51,228 nucleotides of DNA from Cacconaster sp045642485 (GTDB lineage: Bacteria; Bacteroidota; Bacteroidia; Bacteroidales; UBA932), in assembly GCA_045642485.1 (NCBI GenBank), contig JAZUIV010000054.1, positions 1 to 51,228 of the forward strand. The letters are read 5' to 3'. Position 1 is the first letter of the stretch, and each line of letters begins with the position of its first letter. Positions 8,362-15,876 of the stretch are shown here, one piece after another. The position numbers and the translations under genes were made by a program. The notes under the pieces were generated by a model. It searched no databases, was not told where the DNA came from, and saw only the letters and a list, made by a program, of their open reading frames with translations.

Positions 8362-9928
8362 ATTATTGTTGTTCTGCGCTCTTACTTCAGCGTTGACTTT
8401 GTCATCCTGCCAGAAGGCTGAAGTGTCTGTCTCCATTATCCCGAATCCCGTTTCCATCGAAGCGGCCGGACGCGGGGCAAAACTGCAGGAAGTGCCCGTA
8501 TTTGACTGCGAGTCAATGGAACTCCAGATTCTCGGGCAAACATTTGTCGAAGTGGCAAACGGAGTGAAAATCCCTAACGTCTCACTTGCAATCGACAACA
8601 CGCTTGAAGCGGAAGAGTATCTTCTCGACTCTCATAAGGGTAAGGTTGTCATCAAAGGCGGCTCTCAGGCTGGTGTATGGTGGGGCCTCCAGACTCTCCT
8701 TCAAATCTGCTACCAGACTGACGGAAAGACCTTCCCCGGATTGATCATCAAGGACAAACCTGCTTTCGCATACCGAGGCGCTCACCTTGACTGCGGACGC
8801 CATTTCTTTTCAATTGAAGATGTCAAAAGGTATATCGACCTCGTCAATATGCACAAGATCAACGTTTTTCACTGGCATCTGACCGAAGACCAGGGTTGGC
8901 GTGCAGAAATCAAGAAACTTCCCAAACTGACCGAAATAGGCAGCGTTCGCGCTGAAACGGTTGTCGGCCACGCCAGCGACTCCGACACGTACGACGGGAC
9001 TCCCTACGGCGGATATTATACACAGGAGCAGATGAAAGAAATCGTTTCATACGCTGCTGCAAGACAGATGACTGTCATTCCTGAAATAGAAATCCCCGGA
9101 CACGCTTCCGCTGCTCTTGCCGCTTATCCTGAACTCGGCTGCCGCGGAAAGGGATATAAGGTACAGACGACCTGGGGCGTTTTCGACGAGGTATTCTGTA
9201 TAGGCAATCCAGGCACTGTCCAGCTTTTCAAGGATGTTCTCGATGAAATCTGTGAAATATTCCCCAGCGAATACATCCATATCGGCGGTGACGAGGCTCC
9301 CCGCAACGAATGGAAGAAGTGCCCCAAATGTCAGGCTCTGATGAAAAAGATGGGATATACCAGCGAGGCTCAGCTGCAAAGTTATATCGTACACGAGATT
9401 GAGCAGTACCTCAATCAGAAGGGACGCAAAATCATAGGATGGGATGAAATACTTGAAGGCGGTGTCTCTCAGTCAGCCTGCGTGATGTCCTGGAGAGGAA
9501 CTGACGGCGGCATCGCCGCGGCAAAACTCGGCAATGACGTGATAATGGCCCCCAACAGTTATTTCTATCTGGACTATTACCAGACGGCGGACCCCAAGGC
9601 GAACGGTGAACCTTTCTGCATCGGCGGCAATCTTCCCCTTTCCAAGAGTTATCAGTTCCAGCCTTTTGCGGGTCTGACCGATGACCAGAAAGCTCATATC
9701 AAAGGCATACAGGCTAATGTATGGACCGAATATATGGCCGATTTCGACCACGTGGAGTTCAATGCTCTCCCCCGCTTCGCGGCCCTGGCCGAGATCTCCT
9801 GGAGCAACGACAACCGCACCGACTACACAACTTTCGTGGAACGTACCCGCAAGTCTCTTCTTCCGGTGTATGATGCAAGAGGCTATCATTATGCTCCATA
9901 CGCTTTCCAGAATCCTCCAGTTGAGTAA
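8351..9928 (+). CDS. Beta-N-acetylhexosaminidase, GH20 lipoprotein
   Basis: 525 residues. The signal sequence ends in a lipobox LSSC (Cys20), placing the enzyme at the cell envelope. A GH20b N-terminal domain (about 27-135) precedes the GH20 barrel: 'YRGAHLDCGRHFF' (141-153), 'HKINVFHWHLTEDQGWR' (168-184) and the catalytic pair Asp314-Glu315 in IGGDEAP. The substrate-assisted mechanism removes terminal GlcNAc or GalNAc from glycans such as host mucin O-glycans, N-glycans or chitin fragments. The gene begins inside the end of pssA. The next gene encodes another envelope lipoprotein with carbohydrate-related domains. Confidence 0.92.
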   Translation: MKNKLLLFCALTSALTLSSCQKAEVSVSIIPNPVSIEAAGRGAKLQEVPVFDCESMELQILGQTFVEVANGVKIPNVSLAIDNTLEAEEYLLDSHKGKVVIKGGSQAGVWWGLQTLLQICYQTDGKTFPGLIIKDKPAFAYRGAHLDCGRHFFSIEDVKRYIDLVNMHKINVFHWHLTEDQGWRAEIKKLPKLTEIGSVRAETVVGHASDSDTYDGTPYGGYYTQEQMKEIVSYAAARQMTVIPEIEIPGHASAALAAYPELGCRGKGYKVQTTWGVFDEVFCIGNPGTVQLFKDVLDEICEIFPSEYIHIGGDEAPRNEWKKCPKCQALMKKMGYTSEAQLQSYIVHEIEQYLNQKGRKIIGWDEILEGGVSQSACVMSWRGTDGGIAAAKLGNDVIMAPNSYFYLDYYQTADPKANGEPFCIGGNLPLSKSYQFQPFAGLTDDQKAHIKGIQANVWTEYMADFDHVEFNALPRFAALAEISWSNDNRTDYTTFVERTRKSLLPVYDARGYHYAPYAFQNPPVE

Positions 9929-9948
9929 ACTCTTAAATAACAATAATT

Positions 9949-11235
9949 ATGAAACACTTTCATTCATTTCTGGCTTTGTCTTTTCTTGCTGTGCTGGCAA
10001 TCTCCTGCGCTCCGAAAGACAACACGCTGACAGAGGCCGAGAAGGCCGACGGGTGGCAACTCCTTTTCAATGGCCAAGACCTCACGGGGTGGCGTAGTTT
10101 CAACAACCCCGAACTCATTGGCGGCTGGTCGGTCGTTGACGGTTGCATCCAGGCTGCGGGTGACGGTTCCGACGGCAGCGGTTACATCGTCACCGACAAG
10201 AAATATTCGAACTTCATCCTCAAGTGGGACTGGAAGCTCACTCATGGCGGCAACAGCGGCATGATTTACCACGTTGTCGAAAATCCCGTATTCGGCGTAC
10301 CTTATGTTACAGGTCCAGAGTATCAGCTGATTGACAATGAAGGCTGGGAAGAGGTGAACGCCCCCAGCAAACTTGAGGAGTGGCAGAAACTCGGCGTCGA
10401 TTATGCAATGCATCTGCCCGACTATTCCGTTATGAAAGTAAACCCTCAGGGCGAATGGAACACCTCCAAAATCGTGTTTGACAACGGTCACGTGGAGCAC
10501 TGGCTCAACGGTGAAAAGATTCTCGAATTCGAGGCCTGGACTGATGACTGGTTCGTACGCAAGAACTCCGGCAAATGGGCGAATGCTCCCGAATACGGCC
10601 TTGCTTCCGAAGGTGTCATCTGCCTTCAGGACCACGGCGATCCCGCATCCTTCAAGAATCTCAAGATCAAGGAACTACCCCACAAGGGAGGAAAGACGGA
10701 ATCTCTCTTCAACGGCAAGGACCTCACCGGATGGGAGCCTTTCGGAGACGGCAAATGGTATGTCGACAAAGAAGGCAATCTCGTTACGGAGAATGGTGAC
10801 ATGCGTCAGTACGGTTACCTTGGAACACGCAAGTATTACAAGGATTTCGACCTTACCTGCGAATTCAAGGAGGCTTCAAACGGCAACTCCGGCCTCTTCT
10901 TCCACTCTTTCATCGAGGGCTTCAACACAGTCCACGGATGGCAGTGCGAGGTTGCTCCCAAGGGCAATGACACGGGTGGAATCTATGAATCATACGGACG
11001 TGGATGGCTCTATCAGATTCCCGACGAGAAAGAAGAAATCCTGAAACCGACGGACTGGAACACTCTTCGTCTGAAAGTCGAGGGCAACCACATCCAGACC
11101 TGGCTCAACGGTGAGCCGATGACTGACATCGAAGACGAACAGATAGGTGCCGTATCCGGCCGCATTATGCTTCAGATTCACGACGGCAACGACATCAAGG
11201 TTCTCTGGAGGAATTTCAAACTGACGGAGCTGTAA
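9949..11235 (+). CDS. Lipoprotein with two tandem DUF1080 (3-keto-disaccharide hydrolase-type) domains
   Basis: 428 residues with a lipoprotein signal (LAISC, about Cys20). Two copies of the DUF1080 concanavalin-like fold are visible. The first begins 'GWQLLFNGQDLTGWRSF' (about 35-51) and the second 'ESLFNGKDLTGWEPFGDGKW' (about 252-271). Each ends with 'NLKIKEL' or 'NFKLTEL'-type strands. DUF1080 members include a 3-keto-glucoside hydrolase and occur widely in glycan-degrading Bacteroidota. The substrate here is unknown. It is 20 bases downstream of the GH20 gene and is the last gene of the plus-strand run before a bidirectional terminator. Confidence 0.85.
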   Translation: MKHFHSFLALSFLAVLAISCAPKDNTLTEAEKADGWQLLFNGQDLTGWRSFNNPELIGGWSVVDGCIQAAGDGSDGSGYIVTDKKYSNFILKWDWKLTHGGNSGMIYHVVENPVFGVPYVTGPEYQLIDNEGWEEVNAPSKLEEWQKLGVDYAMHLPDYSVMKVNPQGEWNTSKIVFDNGHVEHWLNGEKILEFEAWTDDWFVRKNSGKWANAPEYGLASEGVICLQDHGDPASFKNLKIKELPHKGGKTESLFNGKDLTGWEPFGDGKWYVDKEGNLVTENGDMRQYGYLGTRKYYKDFDLTCEFKEASNGNSGLFFHSFIEGFNTVHGWQCEVAPKGNDTGGIYESYGRGWLYQIPDEKEEILKPTDWNTLRLKVEGNHIQTWLNGEPMTDIEDEQIGAVSGRIMLQIHDGNDIKVLWRNFKLTEL

Positions 11236-11260
11236 TACGGTTATTCCCTACCATAACGTT

Positions 11261-11300
11261 TGAAGGGTGAACCTTAAGCTGATGCTTGGTTCACCCTTCA
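11261..11300. terminator. Bidirectional terminator between convergent operons
   Basis: Perfect 13-bp arms TGAAGGGTGAACC (11261-11273) and GGTTCACCCTTCA (11288-11300), with an inner AAGC/GCTT extension. They lie between the stops of the plus-strand DUF1080 gene and the minus-strand kinase gene. T-rich sequence follows on the plus side. It probably terminates both transcripts. Confidence 0.8.
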
Positions 11301-11306
11301 TTTCAA

Positions 11307-12185
11307 TTATTTAAATGTCATTGTAAATTCCGTACACTCATTGTCGCTTCTTGTCAGATCGAGCATACCATTGTGGGCACGCATGATCTGGCGTGAGAGG
11401 CTGAGACCTATGCCGGAACCATCACGCTTTGTGGTGAAGAACGGAATGAATATCTGCTCCTGCGCCTCAGGAGAAATCGGCGTGCCGTCATTGGCAACCT
11501 TAATGAGAGTCTGTTCGGAAGAGTCGATGCTTGCCGTAATGCTGATATGCTTCGCTCCAGCCTGAACTGCGTTCTTTATGAGATTGATGAGTATGCGGCT
11601 GATCTGTGACTCGTCGGCATATATCAGGATATCCTCTGCCGATGCGCTATATGTGCAGGTCACGCCGGATGCATTGCATTGCTCCTGTGTCAGGCCAATA
11701 ACCTTATGTGCCAATTCATCAACCATCAACCCCCTTTTGACAGGCTTAGCCACACCGGCCAGTTCACGGTAGGATTCCACGAACTTGATAAGGTCCTTCG
11801 AAGACATAGAGATTGTCTCGAGACCTGCCTTGACGTCAATCTCCCTGCGATCTTCCGGAACATCTATGTAGTGGCTAAGGGCATCGCTCAGAGAAGCGAT
11901 AGGACTTACCGTGTTCATAATCTCGTGCGTGAGCACACGAATCAGCTTTGTCCAGGATTCCTGCTCGTTCTGCTGGCGGCGACGCTCCACGATCCACTTG
12001 ATGCGGTTGAGAGCCTTGTTGAACCTGCTGTCCTCCGTGAAGCGGAAGTTGTACTCTCCGTCTTCGAACGCATCAAGCATATACTCCAACTTCTTTCTGT
12101 CCTTCTCATGGATATAGAGCGCAGTTATGACAGCCGTCAGGATGATGGCTGCAACAACTGTCAGTATGATTCCCCAGAGCGGCAT
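11307..12185 (-). CDS. Sensor histidine kinase with a single N-terminal membrane segment
   Basis: 292 residues. One transmembrane helix (about 4-24) is followed by a short linker and the HisKA-like region with phospho-acceptor His87 in VLTHEIMNTVSPI. The ATPase domain has the N box 'LINLIKNAVQAG', G1 'VANDGTPIS' and the F/G2 region 'FFTTKRDGSGIGLSLSRQI'. No periplasmic sensor domain or PAS domain is present, so input must come through the membrane segment or a partner. The start codon shares one base with the stop of the upstream response-regulator gene (TGATG), implying translational coupling. It is most likely the cognate kinase of that NtrC-type regulator. Confidence 0.9.
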   Translation of the reverse strand: MPLWGIILTVVAAIILTAVITALYIHEKDRKKLEYMLDAFEDGEYNFRFTEDSRFNKALNRIKWIVERRRQQNEQESWTKLIRVLTHEIMNTVSPIASLSDALSHYIDVPEDRREIDVKAGLETISMSSKDLIKFVESYRELAGVAKPVKRGLMVDELAHKVIGLTQEQCNASGVTCTYSASAEDILIYADESQISRILINLIKNAVQAGAKHISITASIDSSEQTLIKVANDGTPISPEAQEQIFIPFFTTKRDGSGIGLSLSRQIMRAHNGMLDLTRSDNECTEFTMTFK

Positions 12186-13537
12186 CAGATGTCGTATTTC
12201 TTGAGTTTACTGTAAAGCGTAGGACGGCTTATGCCGAGTTCCTTCGCGACCAAAGTAAGATTACCGTTACATCTGGCCATAGTGTCTCGGATTGTCTGGT
12301 CCTCCGCCTCGTCAAGGGTCTGCTTTGGTGATGACTTCACGGCAGGCTTCTTCTCGAGCGAGAAGTCCTCTGCTTTCAGACTTGTCCCTTCGGAGAGGAT
12401 CACAGCCTTCTCGATGGTATTCTGCAGCTCGCGAATATTGCCGCTCCATGCGTGAGACTTAAGCAGCTGGGCAGCATCAGCACCGATACCAACGACATTC
12501 CTGCGGTATTTCTCGGCATACATGGCAAGAAAGCGTTCTGCCAGCGGCATCACATCTTCCAGACGCTCCCGAAGAGCAGGAAGGGCAATGTGCATGGTGT
12601 TGATGCGGTAGTATAAATCCTCACGGAACCTGCCTTCCGCCACCATCTTCTCAAGGTCCATGTTCGTGGCACAGATGAGCCGGATATCCACAGGAATCTG
12701 CTTCTCTGATCCCACGCGTGTGACGGTGCGGTTCTGCAGCACACGCAGCAACTTTGCCTGAAGGTGCAGAGGGATATTGCCTATCTCGTCGAGGAAGAGC
12801 GTGCCTCCGTTTGCCTGCTCGAACTTTCCAACATGGTCTGTATGAGCATCCGTGAAGGCACCCTTCACGTGGCCGAAAAATTCGCTCTCGAATAGAGTTT
12901 CGGTGATCGCGCCGACATCCACGCACACCATAGGCATAGCCTTGCGGCTACTCCTGGCGTGGATTTCACGTGCAAGGACATCCTTTCCAGTACCGTTCTC
13001 ACCAGTGATGAGCACCGTTACATCGGTAGGGGCAATCTTCTCAACAGTACGCTTTATCTGCAGCATCGCAGGAGTATTACCCCAATACATGTCGCTGGCG
13101 GTGGATGCTTCCATACGCCGAGCATTTCGCCGGAGGCTACCTGCCTGCGAAGCGAGGGATGCCTCCACCGCCGTGCACAAGGTCGATATCAGCTTCTCAT
13201 TGTCCCACGGCTTTACGATGAAGTCAAACGCTCCCCTCTTCATTCCTTCCACTGCCAGTGCGATGTCTGCGTATGCTGTGAAAAGGACAATCTGCACCTC
13301 CGGCCGCATCTTCTTGAGTTCTCTAGTCCAATAGAGCCCCTCGTTGCCAGTATTGATGTCCGTGTAGAAGTTCATGTCCAGCAGCACTACGTCCGGACGG
13401 AAAGTCTCCATTGTGGTTACCAAGCTCTTCGGTGACGCTATGATCTCCACCTGGGCGAAGTGCGCAGGCAGAAGTATCTTCAGGGCACTGCGTATGCCCT
13501 GGTTGTCATCGACTACTAGTATTTTGCCACGCTTCAT
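12185..13537 (-). CDS. NtrC-family sigma54-dependent response regulator
   Basis: 450 residues from the ATG at 13537; a TTG two codons upstream is less likely. The receiver domain has phospho-acceptor Asp54 (VLLDMNF) and Lys109. The AAA+ domain has Walker A GENGTGKD (179-186), sigma54-contact loop GAFTDA (226-231, with Asp in place of the second Gly of classical GAFTGA) and Walker B GTLFLDE (245-251). A C-terminal Fis-type helix-turn-helix ends 'LGISRPTLYSKLKKYDI'. Such proteins bind upstream palindromes and activate sigma54 promoters. The tandem palindromes upstream of tolC in this window are the obvious target (inference). It lies 15 bases after the AbiE toxin gene. Confidence 0.93.
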   Translation of the reverse strand: MKRGKILVVDDNQGIRSALKILLPAHFAQVEIIASPKSLVTTMETFRPDVVLLDMNFYTDINTGNEGLYWTRELKKMRPEVQIVLFTAYADIALAVEGMKRGAFDFIVKPWDNEKLISTLCTAVEASLASQAGSLRRNARRMEASTASDMYWGNTPAMLQIKRTVEKIAPTDVTVLITGENGTGKDVLAREIHARSSRKAMPMVCVDVGAITETLFESEFFGHVKGAFTDAHTDHVGKFEQANGGTLFLDEIGNIPLHLQAKLLRVLQNRTVTRVGSEKQIPVDIRLICATNMDLEKMVAEGRFREDLYYRINTMHIALPALRERLEDVMPLAERFLAMYAEKYRRNVVGIGADAAQLLKSHAWSGNIRELQNTIEKAVILSEGTSLKAEDFSLEKKPAVKSSPKQTLDEAEDQTIRDTMARCNGNLTLVAKELGISRPTLYSKLKKYDI

Positions 13538-13552
13538 AATCAATTCATTGAT

Positions 13553-14617
13553 TTAGCCCCGAAGTCTGCAACTTCTGAATCTTTCCTGTATGGCAGCAAC
13601 ACTCTTCATCAGATCATCAAAAGAAAGAGGATCTTTCTCGTAGATGAAGCTTCCTCTCATCTCGTTGTAGTCAGACCTGTAAGCATCCTGCACAGCTGCT
13701 GGCGGAAGGAACTCTATCACCTCCGGAAGTTCCTTGCTATAATCGACATAACTTGGATGATAGAACTTCTCACGGTGTCTCACTATCTCCATGTACAGCT
13801 TGACGTCAGATAGAGCCTTGCCAATGTACTCTGTATGTGAAAGCTTGTCCATGTCATACAAGTGCCTTGACATCCTGTTTGTTCGCGGCTTATCCTTTTG
13901 GAACTCCTCACAGAGCAGGAACGCCTTCTCAAGAAATGTCCTTGCCGGAGAGACGGTCTTTATTGCCTGGCTGAAGGCATCGTCAATGTCGCCACCGAAC
14001 TCAGTAGAACAAATCTGCTGAACCAATGACGATATAGGCTTCATCTCGTATGGCTCAGACAGAGAGAGCGTGCTGATTTCTATCTTTACAACAGGATTTG
14101 CATACGACTTCGCAGAAGTATAGAGCGACGGATAGAAAACATGCAATACTGCAGGGTCCTTATCGTGAGAAGCTTTCTTCTCAATCCCTTTTTCAGCATA
14201 CATCTCATTCTCATCAAGAACTTTTATCACTGGTAATCCAAGGCTCTTGAATTCCTCCTTCAACTCAGCCTTGAACTCTCCAAAGATAAAATCCTGATTC
14301 TTCTCTCTAAGGGTGCGTATCTGAGTCATCGTAGCACATTCGGCGCAGGCGTATCCTTTCACCTCCTTATAGAAAGTGCGAATCAACGCCACATCTATAT
14401 CCTCACTGAATCGGCTTATAATGTCCCATCCCTTGCTCAAGCTTGTGCCCCCTTTGAACAGGCAATACTCAGCTATGCTGGTATGAAACACTGCGTATAG
14501 AACGGCTGTAACCCACCAATCCTTCTCCGCTGCAGCATCATCAATGTTCTTTGTCTGTGCGACCTTAGCAATCAGAGCCTTACGCTCATCAATGCTATAA
14601 TCAATCCAATTAGCCAT
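13553..14617 (-). CDS. abiEii: AbiEii-type nucleotidyltransferase toxin
   Basis: 354 residues of the AbiEii/AbiGii toxin family (type IV-like toxin-antitoxin and abortive infection systems). The nucleotidyltransferase core is intact: GGTS at 56-59, then SEDID with catalytic aspartates 73 and 75. The later conserved segment 'HREKFYHPSYVDYS' is typical of the family. Characterised relatives transfer nucleotides onto RNA targets such as tRNA and so halt growth. The antitoxin gene lies immediately upstream with a 2-base gap. The downstream response regulator begins 15 bases after this stop, so read-through transcription is possible. Confidence 0.9.
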   Translation of the reverse strand: MANWIDYSIDERKALIAKVAQTKNIDDAAAEKDWWVTAVLYAVFHTSIAEYCLFKGGTSLSKGWDIISRFSEDIDVALIRTFYKEVKGYACAECATMTQIRTLREKNQDFIFGEFKAELKEEFKSLGLPVIKVLDENEMYAEKGIEKKASHDKDPAVLHVFYPSLYTSAKSYANPVVKIEISTLSLSEPYEMKPISSLVQQICSTEFGGDIDDAFSQAIKTVSPARTFLEKAFLLCEEFQKDKPRTNRMSRHLYDMDKLSHTEYIGKALSDVKLYMEIVRHREKFYHPSYVDYSKELPEVIEFLPPAAVQDAYRSDYNEMRGSFIYEKDPLSFDDLMKSVAAIQERFRSCRLRG

Positions 14618-14619
14618 AT

Positions 14620-15234
14620 CTACCGTTTTATCTGATCAACTATAAGTTTCTCTATCCATGCAGGGGCCAGTTTCAAATCAGATTCAAATCGTCTGTCCTG
14701 TTCAACACCGGCAATGATTGCCGGAATCTTCGCCTTCATTTCCTCCGTCACATTCTCCAGTCCGATGCTTCTGAGAGCTTGGACCAAAATGCCTACAACC
14801 TCATTGTTATATGCAAAATTCTTTGGTGCAGCACGCTTCAGTTCCACAGTCCTGCCGCCAATATTAAGATCACGTGCAGTGCCGGAAGTCAGGAAACTGA
14901 TTCTCATCGGAACCTGCTCGGACAAACCCAATATGTTTGCAGCAGTCTCTCCCGTTGGAAATATCTTTGCCTTGTCACGCTTGGCAACTTGAGCCACAAC
15001 ATCTTCGATTGGCGGATAAGAAACCCCGAAACGTGTCCTTCTTGCCTTGAGATACACACCTTTTGAAATGCGCACAAGCAATCCTTCTTTCTCAAATTCC
15101 GAAAGAAGTTTGGTGACATAATTGGTCGTAAGTCCCGGAAAAGAGGATGCGCTGAAAATTACGCCGTATTTTCCGCGCGTAATCTCTCGTCTAACTCTTT
15201 CTCTATCAAGTATTACTTCGGTATTTCTTTTCAT
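14620..15234 (-). CDS. abiEi: AbiEi-type antitoxin / transcriptional repressor (DUF6088)
   Basis: 204 residues from the ATG at 15234 (MKRNTEV). A longer frame starting at 15270 would begin inside the -7 promoter box, so it is rejected. The N-terminal half is a winged helix ('GLTTNYVTKLLSEFEKEGLL' then 'VRISKGVYL'), as in AbiEi antitoxins, which repress their own promoter. The C-terminal part ('PTGETAANILGL', 'FLTSGTARDLNIGG') matches the DUF6088/AbiEi_4-like body that neutralises the toxin. The pair abiEi-abiEii is nearly contiguous. An imperfect 27-bp dyad lies directly upstream (15241-15267) and may be the operator. Confidence 0.88.
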   Translation of the reverse strand: MKRNTEVILDRERVRREITRGKYGVIFSASSFPGLTTNYVTKLLSEFEKEGLLVRISKGVYLKARRTRFGVSYPPIEDVVAQVAKRDKAKIFPTGETAANILGLSEQVPMRISFLTSGTARDLNIGGRTVELKRAAPKNFAYNNEVVGILVQALRSIGLENVTEEMKAKIPAIIAGVEQDRRFESDLKLAPAWIEKLIVDQIKR

Positions 15235-15240
15235 TATCAG

Positions 15241-15275
15241 TGCAGAAACTTTGCAAATTTTTCTGCACAAAGATA
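15241..15275 (-). promoter_or_regulatory. abiE promoter box and dyad operator
   Basis: On the minus strand TATCTTTG (15268-15275) matches the TAnnTTTG -7 box. Immediately downstream is a dyad with perfect 8-bp arms TGCAGAAA (15241-15248) and TTTCTGCA (15260-15267), with a central TTTGCAAA palindrome. AbiEi antitoxins are known to bind inverted repeats in their promoter. A dyad overlapping the transcription start region fits such autoregulation. Binding is inferred. Confidence 0.6.
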
Positions 15276-15366
15276 CTAAAAAAATTAAAAGTACAGCTGT
15301 ATTAAATACTTATCCAGGATGTGTGATTACTCATGGACATCCGGGGATTACATTGCCGATAGTTAT

Positions 15367-15786
15367 TTACTTCCTGACAAAATGCTTGAAGTCTGACCCT
15401 ACCGTGCCTTTCTGGAATGTGGTTCCAAGCCTTTGCCATTCCATCTCAGTCTTGGTGAGTTTCACTATCTTGAAGTTATCTCCGGACAAATCGGACATTT
15501 GCGGATTAAAAGACAACACGTCATTTTCTATTCCGGATGGTGTCTCCAAAGACCAAACAGTGTATGTTTTCTGGACATCATGATCGCCTGCAAATACATC
15601 ATAGTAATGGATATCTACAGTGCCATCTGCATTGAAAGTGTACGTCTCGCCACCCTCCGGAGCATAGTACGGATAAGCGGAGTAATCATCCACCCAGGTG
15701 CCAAGGATATTCGCCTGGTTAACCTCTAATTTCGAGCATCCTGCAAAAGCAAGGATAGCCATAATAAACAATGATATCTTCTTCAT
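15367..15786 (-). CDS. Small lipocalin-like lipoprotein, hypothetical
   Basis: 139 residues. The signal sequence ends in a lipobox AFAGC (about Cys17). The mature protein opens 'ILGTWVDDYSAYP' and continues 'YTFNADGTVDIHYYD', a pattern common in lipocalin-like/DUF5004-type lipoproteins of Bacteroidales. It lies between the efflux permease and the AbiE pair on the same strand. A promoter-like box stands at 15844-15851, so it may be transcribed independently. Function is unknown; a link to the efflux system is possible from position only. Confidence 0.65.
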   Translation of the reverse strand: MKKISLFIMAILAFAGCSKLEVNQANILGTWVDDYSAYPYYAPEGGETYTFNADGTVDIHYYDVFAGDHDVQKTYTVWSLETPSGIENDVLSFNPQMSDLSGDNFKIVKLTKTEMEWQRLGTTFQKGTVGSDFKHFVRK

Positions 15787-15843
15787 AGTATGTAACCTTT
15801 ACTTATATAATGCTGAATAATGCAAAATGCGTCATTACCAATG

Positions 15844-15851
15844 CAAATTTA
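15844..15851 (-). promoter_or_regulatory. Possible -7 box for the small lipoprotein gene
   Basis: Minus-strand TAAATTTG matches TAnnTTTG about 58 bases before the lipoprotein ATG. No TTTG -33 element is evident, so support is partial. Confidence 0.35.
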
Positions 15852-15876
15852 GTGAAATCATAGCACACCTCGCTCA

